From assembly GCA_947174985.1 (NCBI GenBank), contig CAMWLB010000219.1:1-5331 (forward strand): a DNA stretch of 5,331 nucleotides. Reading direction: 5' to 3'. Source of the DNA: an uncultured Lachnospiraceae bacterium. Lineage in GTDB: Bacteria; Bacillota; Clostridia; Lachnospirales; Lachnospiraceae. The position numbers and the translations under genes are program-made. Below the pieces are notes generated by a model. The model was not told the DNA's origin, did no database searches, and saw only the letters and a list, made by a program, of their open reading frames with translations. Below are positions 1 to 5,331 of the stretch, piece after piece (the first letter of the stretch is position 1; each line of letters opens with the position of its first letter).

Positions 1-1982
1 TTTTTGGTTTCTTCCGGCTCTGGAATTCCTTTTTCCCTGCGGTAAATCTCCATAAACTCTTTTCCAGTAATGGTTTCCTTTTCAATCAGGAACGCCGCCA
101 GCTTATCCATCACATCCCTGTTGTCGGACAAAAGCTCCTTCGCCTTTTCATAGCTCTGTTTCAATATCTCCACAACTTCCTTATCTACCTCTGCGGCAGT
201 CTGGTCGCTGCAGTTCATAACGTCGCGCCCCTCCAGATATTTGCTCTCCACCGTGGAAAGCCCTACCAGACCGAAGCGCGCGCTCATGCCGTACTGCGTC
301 ACCATGGATCTGGCAATACCCGTCGCCTTCTCGATATCATTGGCTGCGCCCGTGGTCACGGTATCAAATACCAGTTCCTCTGCGGCACGCCCTGCAACCA
401 GACCTACCAGCATATCACGAAGCTCCGCTTCCGTATTCAGATATTTTTCTTCCTCCGGCACATGCATCACGTAACCAAGTGCTCCCATGGTACGCGGCAC
501 AATGGTAATCTTCTGCACCGGCTCGGAATTTTTCTGCAATGCACTGACCAAAGCATGGCCCACCTCATGGTAGGAGACAATCTTTCTCTCCTCCTTGCTC
601 ATGATACGGTCCTTTTTCTCTTTTCCGACAAGCACCTGTTCCACTGCGTCAAACAGATCCTTCTGGCAGACAAATTCCCTGCCGGCCTTGACTGCGTTGA
701 TAGCCGCCTCATTTATCATATTGGCAAGATCCGCGCCCACCGCGCCGCTGGTGGCAAGCGCTATGGCATCCAAATCCACCGTTTCATCCATCTTGACATC
801 CTTGGCATGTACCTTTAAAATCTCCACACGCCCCTTTAAATCCGGCTTATCAACGATAATTCTCCTGTCAAAACGTCCGGGACGCAGCAGCGCCTTATCC
901 AGAATCTCAGGACGGTTGGTCGCACCCAGAATCAGAACACCTTTGGAGGTATCAAAGCCGTCCATCTCGGAGAGAAGCTGGTTCAGTGTCTGCTCTCTCT
1001 CTTCATTGCCGCCGCCATACTTGGAATCGCGGCTTCTGCCAATTGCATCTATCTCGTCGATAAATATGATACAGGGTGCATGCTTGGTCGCTTCCTTAAA
1101 CAAATCCCTCACACGGGAAGCACCCACACCCACATATAATTCAATAAAGTCAGAACCGGCCAGGGAAAAGAACGGAACACCTGCCTCGCCCGCCACCGCT
1201 TTCGCAAGCAGCGTCTTGCCGGTGCCGGGAGGTCCTACTAAAAGCGCTCCCTTCGGCAGTTTAGCGCCGATACCGGCATATTTGCCGGGGTTGTGCAGGA
1301 AATCCACGACTTCCTGCAGGGATTCCTTTGCTTCGTCCTCGCCTGCCACATCCTTAAAGGTAATACCGGTTTCCTTCTGCACATAGACCTTGGCATTGCT
1401 CTTGCCCACGCCCATGGGACCGCCTCCTTTGTTCATCTTTTTAAACAGGAAGCTTAACAGTATCCAGAACAGCACCAGAGGCAGGACATAGTACAGGAGA
1501 ATCTCCATAATAAAACCGGAATTGTCCGGAATATAGCCCCATACCTCTACGCCTGCATCGCGCAATCTCTCCGGCAGTGTATCGTCTGAAACCAAAGCTG
1601 TGTAATACGTCGTCCGGCTTCCCATACCGTAAGCCGCCCAGAAAGGATTATTCTGCGATGTATTTTCATCCACCATCTCTATGTCTATGCGGGAGGAACT
1701 GTATCTGACAGCCTTGACCTTTCCCTGCTCCACCTTCTGCATAAATTCGCTGTAGCTTAACTCCTGCGAATCTGCAGTCATCGAGCGCATAAACATACTG
1801 GTTACCATCAGTGTAATAAGCGCCGCAACCAAAAGAAGCAGAAGGTTTACCTTTCTGGGATTCGGATTGCCCGAACCACCCTGCCCGTTGCCGCCCTGAT
1901 TGGGACCCCCCTGGCCGTTGCCGCGGTTACCGTTGTTGTAACCGTTCCCGTTGTCATACTGGTTAAAATTTTGTTCGCTCAT
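1..1982 (-). CDS. ftsH: ATP-dependent zinc metalloprotease FtsH (C-terminus cut by window edge)
   Basis: This is a membrane-anchored AAA+ protease that unfolds and degrades misfolded membrane proteins and short-lived regulators. My translation gives 660 codons before the window ends, so only a short C-terminal tail is missing. In order it shows: an Asn/Gly/Gln-rich tail (about 4-42); a first membrane segment (about 46-65); an extracytoplasmic domain of about 90 residues; a second membrane segment (about 157-180); Walker A GPPGTGKT (250-257); a pore-loop YVG (283-285); Walker B IIFIDEID (305-312); the second region of homology starting ATNRP (354) with arginine fingers R367 and R370; the zinc motif HEVGH (472-476); and the likely third zinc ligand D549 in the NDIEKAT stretch. 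Every catalytic residue expected of the family is present. The ATG directly follows the stop codon of the upstream DUF1846 gene, in the same frame, and no other in-frame start precedes the first membrane segment. A weak AGGA lies 12 bases upstream, so translational coupling is likely. Family identity is certain; the substrates are not known. Confidence 0.97.
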   Translation of the reverse strand, partial: MSEQNFNQYDNGNGYNNGNRGNGQGGPNQGGNGQGGSGNPNPRKVNLLLLLVAALITLMVTSMFMRSMTADSQELSYSEFMQKVEQGKVKAVRYSSSRIDIEMVDENTSQNNPFWAAYGMGSRTTYYTALVSDDTLPERLRDAGVEVWGYIPDNSGFIMEILLYYVLPLVLFWILLSFLFKKMNKGGGPMGVGKSNAKVYVQKETGITFKDVAGEDEAKESLQEVVDFLHNPGKYAGIGAKLPKGALLVGPPGTGKTLLAKAVAGEAGVPFFSLAGSDFIELYVGVGASRVRDLFKEATKHAPCIIFIDEIDAIGRSRDSKYGGGNEEREQTLNQLLSEMDGFDTSKGVLILGATNRPEILDKALLRPGRFDRRIIVDKPDLKGRVEILKVHAKDVKMDETVDLDAIALATSGAVGADLANMINEAAINAVKAGREFVCQKDLFDAVEQVLVGKEKKDRIMSKEERKIVSYHEVGHALVSALQKNSEPVQKITIVPRTMGALGYVMHVPEEEKYLNTEAELRDMLVGLVAGRAAEELVFDTVTTGAANDIEKATGIARSMVTQYGMSARFGLVGLSTVESKYLEGRDVMNCSDQTAAEVDKEVVEILKQSYEKAKELLSDNRDVMDKLAAFLIEKETITGKEFMEIYRREKGIPEPEETK
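1857..1955 (-). repeat. Low-complexity Asn/Gly/Gln-rich coding tract at the FtsH N-terminus
   Basis: Residues 10-42 of FtsH are almost entirely Asn, Gly, Gln and Pro, encoded by imperfect repeats of AAC GGC/GGT-type codons. On the + strand this appears as recurring ccgttgcc or ccgttg units. The tract ends at the Arg-Lys pair just before the first membrane segment, so it should be a disordered tail on the cytoplasmic side. Such repeats can change length by slippage. E. coli FtsH has only a few residues before its first membrane segment. The tract is part of the gene and is not a separate element. Confidence 0.8.
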
Positions 1983-3455
1983 TTAACTTCTCTTTCCTTT
2001 TATAATGGGTTCACTGGTCAAATCCACTCCCAGCTTCTTAAATGTTTTTATATCAACATCAGAGAGCATCACCGAGGTATGCACCTGACATCCCTTCAGC
2101 TTCGGAAGCTGCTCCAGCGCCTTTCTTGCATTCAAATCATTCAAGGCTGAAATAGAAAGAGCAATCAGCACCTCATCCGTGTGGAGGCGCGGGTTCTTTC
2201 CCCCGAGATATTTCGTCTTCAACTCCTGAATCGGCTCAATCGCTTCCGGCGAGATCAGATGGATGTCATGCTCCACCTCTCCCAGATACTTTAATGCATT
2301 CAAGAGCAGAGCCGCCGATGCCCCCAGCAAATCCGAAGTCTTTGAAGTAATGATCTTCCCGTCCGAAAGCTCTATAGCCGCCGTCGGCGCATGAAGCTCT
2401 TCTTCCCGCTCCTTTGCCGCAACCGTAACCTTTCTGTCATCCGTGGAAATCTTCGCCTGCTTCATCAGGAGCTCTATCTTATACACTTCATTCTCTTTTG
2501 CTTTTCCCTTGATCACATCATTGAGCGCCGTATAGTAGCGGCGGATAATCTCCATATGGGATGCCTCCCTGCACACTTCGTCATCCACAATACAGTTGCC
2601 CGCCATATTTACGCCCATGTCCGTCGGCGATTTGTAGGGATTTTCCCCATAAATCCCTTCAAAAATAGCATTTAAAACGGGGAAAATCTCGATATCTCTG
2701 TTGTAATTGACCGTGGTTTCACCGTATGCCTCCAAATGAAAGGGGTCAATCATATTCACATCATTCAAGTCCGCAGTCGCCGCCTCGTACGCAAGATTGA
2801 TGGGATGCTTTAACGGAATATTCCAAATGGGGAAGGTTTCATATTTGGCATAACCCGCTTTGATGCCTCTTTTATTGTCATGGTAAAGTTGAGAAAGACA
2901 GGTTGCCATTTTTCCGCTCCCCGGCCCCGGCGCAGTAACCACCACCAACGGTCTCGAAGTTTCGATATATTCATTTTTTCCATATCCTTCATCGCTGACG
3001 ATGAGGGGAATATTGGATGGATAACCTTCTATGGAATAATGAAGATACACCTTGACATTTCTTTTTTCTAGTCTTTCCTTAAAGTCTGCAGCCCGCATCT
3101 GCCCTGCATAATGCGTCAGCACCACACTCCCCACATACAGTCCCCTGCTTTCAAATTCCTGCATCAGACGCTGCACGTCTTCGTCGTAAGTAATCCCCAA
3201 ATCACCACGAATTTTATTTTTTTCGATGTCCGCAGCATTGATGACAATGATAATTTCCGCCCTGTCAGACAGTTTCATTAACATACGGAGCTTGCTGTCC
3301 GGCTCAAAACCCGGCAACACTCTAGATGCATGGAAATCGTCAAACAACTTGCCTCCAAACTCAAGATATAGTTTGTCCCCAAACTTATTAATTCTTTCCT
3401 CTATATGCTCCGACTGCATCTTTAAATATTTTTCGTTATCAAATCCTATTTTCAT
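1983..3455 (-). CDS. DUF1846 / UPF0371 family protein, function unknown
   Basis: The 490-residue product matches the DUF1846 (UPF0371) family as I recall it, over its whole length and at about the usual size of 490-500 residues. It has no signal peptide or membrane segment, so it should be cytoplasmic. Recognisable blocks are a hydrophobic beta strand, AEIIIVINAADI (66-77), a glycine-rich loop APGPGSGKM (175-183), the block FPIWNIPLKHPINLAYEAA (208-226), DLNDVNMIDPFHLEAYG (229-245) and a C-terminal part beginning near APTAAIELSDG (356-366). The glycine loop resembles a Walker A motif but has Ala at the first Gly position and Met where Ser or Thr normally follows Lys, so nucleotide binding is not established. 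The family has no assigned reaction that I know of. The ATG at 3455 has an AGGA 11 bases upstream and a promoter about 55 bases upstream. The TAA stop touches the ftsH start, so the two genes form an operon. Confidence 0.93.
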   Translation of the reverse strand: MKIGFDNEKYLKMQSEHIEERINKFGDKLYLEFGGKLFDDFHASRVLPGFEPDSKLRMLMKLSDRAEIIIVINAADIEKNKIRGDLGITYDEDVQRLMQEFESRGLYVGSVVLTHYAGQMRAADFKERLEKRNVKVYLHYSIEGYPSNIPLIVSDEGYGKNEYIETSRPLVVVTAPGPGSGKMATCLSQLYHDNKRGIKAGYAKYETFPIWNIPLKHPINLAYEAATADLNDVNMIDPFHLEAYGETTVNYNRDIEIFPVLNAIFEGIYGENPYKSPTDMGVNMAGNCIVDDEVCREASHMEIIRRYYTALNDVIKGKAKENEVYKIELLMKQAKISTDDRKVTVAAKEREEELHAPTAAIELSDGKIITSKTSDLLGASAALLLNALKYLGEVEHDIHLISPEAIEPIQELKTKYLGGKNPRLHTDEVLIALSISALNDLNARKALEQLPKLKGCQVHTSVMLSDVDIKTFKKLGVDLTSEPIIKGKRS

Positions 3456-3466
3456 GGTTTCACTTT

Positions 3467-3470
3467 TCCT
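3467..3470 (-). promoter_or_regulatory. Ribosome binding site of the DUF1846 gene
   Basis: On the minus strand an AGGA core in the context AAAAGGAAAAGTG lies 11 bases before the ATG at 3455. The spacing is slightly long but workable, and no better start is seen nearby. Confidence 0.6.
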
Positions 3471-3508
3471 TTTGTATTACTGTTTCTCATTTTAACATAA
3501 TAACACAT

Positions 3509-3539
3509 ATTATACCATAAAAATGGCATGAAGAAATAT
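3509..3539 (-). promoter_or_regulatory. Sigma-A promoter for the DUF1846-ftsH operon (extended -10)
   Basis: Read on the minus strand, a perfect TATAAT (3514 to 3509) is preceded by TGG, giving the extended -10 form TGnTATAAT. The -35 region about 17 bases upstream (ATTTCT or TTTCTT, depending on spacing) is a poor match to TTGACA, which an extended -10 can offset. Transcription should begin near 3502, leaving a leader of about 47 bases. A second weaker candidate, TGTTAAAAT, lies at 3497-3489 but has no -35 partner. Confidence 0.7.
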
Positions 3540-3572
3540 CAAATTTTTCTAAAACGATGTATATTTTCAATC

Positions 3573-3601
3573 TTGACAACTTTCCCGTCCGGTGATAAAA
3601 T
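3573..3601 (+). promoter_or_regulatory. Sigma-A promoter for pyrG
   Basis: A perfect -35 box TTGACA (3573-3578) and a -10 box TAAAAT (3596-3601) are separated by exactly 17 bases. The -10 is extended by TGA (3593-3595), so this is a strong promoter by sequence. The start of transcription is expected near 3608-3609. The bases upstream of the -35 are A/T-rich and may act as an UP element. The only gene downstream on this strand is pyrG. Confidence 0.85.
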
Positions 3602-3619
3602 CCATTTTGTTGAAGCAAA

Positions 3620-3652
3620 GGCGCTAAAAGTTATATTTTAGCGCCCTTTTTT
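3620..3652 (+). terminator. Intrinsic terminator in the pyrG leader, probable attenuator
   Basis: GGCGCTAAAA (3620-3629) pairs perfectly with TTTTAGCGCC (3636-3645) around a six-base loop GTTATA, followed by one C and six T. It therefore has a 10-bp stem and a U-tract for rightward transcription. On the minus strand it is followed by TTTGCTT, a poor tail, so it works mainly rightward. It lies between the pyrG promoter and the pyrG ribosome binding site, and no rightward gene lies upstream to need a terminator. It is therefore inferred to control read-through into pyrG. In Bacillus subtilis pyrG is regulated by CTP-sensitive attenuation at a leader terminator. Whether the trigger is the same here is unclear. 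Confidence 0.85.
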
Positions 3653-3664
3653 ATTGTTTTTAGC

Positions 3665-3669
3665 GGAGG
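3665..3669 (+). promoter_or_regulatory. Ribosome binding site of pyrG
   Basis: A GGAGG core, in the context GCGGAGGT, sits seven bases before the ATG at 3677. This is close to ideal and fixes the start codon. It lies 12 bases past the terminator T-run, so it is translated only when transcription passes the attenuator. Confidence 0.9.
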
Positions 3670-3676
3670 TATTTCT

Positions 3677-5290
3677 ATGCCAGTAAAATATGTATTCGTA
3701 ACGGGCGGCGTGGTATCAGGACTTGGAAAAGGCATTACGGCGGCATCGCTTGGTCGGCTGCTGAAAGCACGCGGCTATAAAGTAACCATGCAGAAATTTG
3801 ACCCGTACATCAACATCGACCCGGGCACCATGAATCCCATACAGCACGGCGAGGTATTTGTGACCGACGACGGCGCTGAAACAGACTTGGATCTCGGACA
3901 TTATGAGCGTTTTATCGATGAAAGTCTCGATAAAAATTCTAATGTTACCACCGGAAAAGTTTACTGGAGCGTACTGCAAAAAGAGCGCCGCGGCGATTAC
4001 GGCGGCGGTACCGTTCAGGTAATCCCCCATATCACCAACGAAATTAAGAGCCGGTTCTACCGCAATTTTACAGACGAGGAAACGCGCATAGCCATTATCG
4101 AGGTGGGCGGCACCGTAGGCGATATCGAGAGCCAGCCCTTCCTTGAATCCATCCGCCAGTTTCAGCAGGAAGTAGGACGCGATAACGCTATCCTGATTCA
4201 TGTGACACTGATACCCTATCTAAGTGCCTCCGAAGAATTGAAAACAAAACCTACCCAGGCAAGCGTAAAGGATCTGCAGGGCATGGGCATACAGCCCGAT
4301 ATCATTGTGTGCCGCAGTGAGCATCCTCTGGACCAGGGCATCAAAGACAAAATTGCCCTGTTCTGTAACGTTCCCCATAATCGCGTGCTGCAGAATCTGG
4401 ACGTAAAGTACCTGTATGAAGCGCCTCTCGCCATGGAAAAAGAGCATCTGGCGCAGGCCGCCTGCGAGTGTCTGCATTTGGAATGTCCCGCTCCCGATTT
4501 AGCCGACTGGGAAAAGATGGTAGAGGACTTAAAGTATCCCACCGACGAGGTAACGATTGCCCTTGTCGGCAAATATGTCCAGCTTCACGACGCCTATATC
4601 AGCGTAGTAGAAGCCTTGAAGCATGGCGGCATCACCAACCATGCTACCGTAAATATGAAATGGATTGATTCCGAAACTGTAACGCCCGACAATGTGGACG
4701 GGCTTCTCGCCGATGTACAAGGCGTTTTAGTTCCGGGCGGCTTCGGCACCCGCGGCATAGAAGGTATGATTTGCGCCATACGCTATGCAAGAGAGAAGAA
4801 TGTTCCCTTTTTGGGGCTTTGCCTTGGTATGCAGCTCACCATTGTGGAGTACGCGCGCAATGTAGTCGGCTTTAACGACGCGCACAGCATAGAGATGGAT
4901 CCGGGCACGACACACCCCGTTATCGCCCTGATGCCGGATCAGAACGGCGTGGAGGATATCGGCGGCACTTTAAGACTTGGCGCATATCCCTGTGTGCTTT
5001 CCAAGAATTCCCTAGCATACAGACTTTACGGTGACGATACCATCTCTGAACGGCACAGACACAGATACGAGGTAAACAACGATTATCGTGCTGCCCTCAC
5101 AGAGCATGGACTGACGCTTTCCGGCACTTCTCCCGACAACCGTATCGTGGAAATGTGCGAGCTGAAAAACCATCGTTTTTATATTGCAACACAGGCGCAT
5201 CCGGAACTGAGGTCCCGCCCCAACAGGCCGCACCCGCTTTTCAAAGGTCTTGTAACGGCCGCGCTGCAATTCAAAAAAGAAGAAGCATAA
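3677..5290 (+). CDS. pyrG: CTP synthase (glutamine-hydrolysing)
   Basis: This enzyme makes CTP from UTP, ATP and glutamine, the last step of pyrimidine nucleotide synthesis. It is cytoplasmic and, in the family, acts as a tetramer. The 537-residue length is typical and both domains are complete. The N-terminal synthetase domain (about 1-266) has the P-loop GGVVSGLGKG (10-19, K18), the DPYINIDPGTMNP block, likely magnesium ligands D72 and E142, and the KTKPTQ segment (189-194) of the UTP/CTP site. The C-terminal class I glutamine amidotransferase domain has the oxyanion-loop PGGFGTRG (353-360), nucleophile C382 in GLCLGMQ, and the H508-P-E510 pair that completes the triad. The start is supported by GGAGG seven bases upstream. 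It is a single-gene unit with its own promoter, a leader terminator that probably senses nucleotide supply, and a downstream terminator. One local oddity is YLSASEEL before KTKPTQ, where E. coli and Bacillus proteins have a KAxGE-type sequence. Confidence 0.98.
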   Translation: MPVKYVFVTGGVVSGLGKGITAASLGRLLKARGYKVTMQKFDPYINIDPGTMNPIQHGEVFVTDDGAETDLDLGHYERFIDESLDKNSNVTTGKVYWSVLQKERRGDYGGGTVQVIPHITNEIKSRFYRNFTDEETRIAIIEVGGTVGDIESQPFLESIRQFQQEVGRDNAILIHVTLIPYLSASEELKTKPTQASVKDLQGMGIQPDIIVCRSEHPLDQGIKDKIALFCNVPHNRVLQNLDVKYLYEAPLAMEKEHLAQAACECLHLECPAPDLADWEKMVEDLKYPTDEVTIALVGKYVQLHDAYISVVEALKHGGITNHATVNMKWIDSETVTPDNVDGLLADVQGVLVPGGFGTRGIEGMICAIRYAREKNVPFLGLCLGMQLTIVEYARNVVGFNDAHSIEMDPGTTHPVIALMPDQNGVEDIGGTLRLGAYPCVLSKNSLAYRLYGDDTISERHRHRYEVNNDYRAALTEHGLTLSGTSPDNRIVEMCELKNHRFYIATQAHPELRSRPNRPHPLFKGLVTAALQFKKEEA

Positions 5291-5295
5291 AACAA

Positions 5296-5331
5296 AGCAG
5301 ATACCGGCTTATGCCAGTATCTGCTCTATTT
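5296..5331 (+). terminator. Intrinsic terminator after pyrG (tail cut by window edge)
   Basis: AGCAGATAC (5296-5304) pairs with GTATCTGCT (5317-5325). After one C-A mismatch, GGC (5306-5308) pairs with GCC (5313-5315) around a TTAT loop. An A-rich stretch precedes the hairpin and CTATTT follows up to the last base, so the U-tract may continue beyond the window. It begins five bases after the pyrG stop codon, which supports pyrG being transcribed alone. Confidence 0.8.

Noticed and set aside
595..1386. A 263-codon open frame on the + strand
   Set aside because: It is antisense to the AAA core of ftsH, its product is Ser/Ala/Pro-rich with no recognisable domain, and the other strand encodes unmistakable FtsH motifs throughout.
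2391..2675. A 94-codon + strand frame within the DUF1846 gene
   Set aside because: It has no plausible ribosome binding site and no recognisable motif, and it lies fully opposite a conserved coding block.
2902..2935. Calling the DUF1846 protein an ATPase from its GPGSGK loop
   Set aside because: The loop lacks the first Gly and the Ser/Thr after Lys, and no Walker B partner is evident.
3530..3550. Imperfect inverted repeat GAAGAAAT...AATTTTTC as an operator
   Set aside because: It has only six matches of eight in very A/T-rich DNA, so chance is a sufficient explanation.
3602..3612. A pyrBI or codBA-like U-slippage start (CCATTTTG) at pyrG
   Set aside because: The A at 3604 is only three bases past the -10 box, too close for a normal start. 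It is kept only as one possibility within the attenuator finding.
3608..3652. A PyrR-type RNA binding site or a riboswitch in the pyrG leader
   Set aside because: The transcribed leader before the hairpin is about 12 bases, too short for a PyrR binding loop or an aptamer.
3716..4201. A 161-codon open frame on the minus strand inside pyrG
   Set aside because: It lies opposite the highly conserved synthetase domain of pyrG and shows no family resemblance.

Overview
This window looks like a housekeeping stretch from the chromosome of a low-to-moderate GC Firmicute, most likely a clostridium of the Lachnospiraceae type. That assignment is inference. It rests on the FtsH sequence style (an Asn/Gly-rich cytoplasmic tail and an HEVGH zinc motif), the presence of a DUF1846/UPF0371 protein, strong GGAGG-type ribosome binding, sigma-A promoters with extended -10 elements, and a terminator in the pyrG leader. 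No mobile element, CRISPR array, RNA gene or phage gene is visible.

The layout is two divergent transcription units around one intergenic region of about 220 bases (3456-3676). Leftward runs a two-gene unit: a 490-residue DUF1846/UPF0371 protein of unknown function (3455 to 1983), then the membrane AAA+ zinc protease FtsH (1982 to beyond base 1). The FtsH C-terminus is cut by the window edge after 660 codons. The two genes touch exactly. The stop codon of the first is followed at once by the ATG of ftsH, in the same reading frame, so their expression is probably coupled. Rightward runs pyrG (3677-5290), a complete 537-residue CTP synthase, followed by its own hairpin terminator at the right edge.

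The intergenic region is regulatory. It holds a leftward promoter with a TGnTATAAT element, and a rightward promoter with a perfect TTGACA box, 17-base spacer and extended -10. Between the rightward promoter and pyrG lies a perfect 10-bp intrinsic terminator. No rightward gene lies upstream for it to terminate, so it is best read as a leader attenuator of pyrG, as in Bacillus subtilis. However, the GGGC start-site signature on which the Bacillus mechanism depends is not seen here.

The three genes serve protein quality control at the membrane (FtsH), nucleotide synthesis (PyrG) and an unknown role (DUF1846). Nothing here amounts to a clearly new system. The points most worth a second look are the pyrG leader, the touching in-frame DUF1846-ftsH junction and the unusual N-terminal tail of FtsH.
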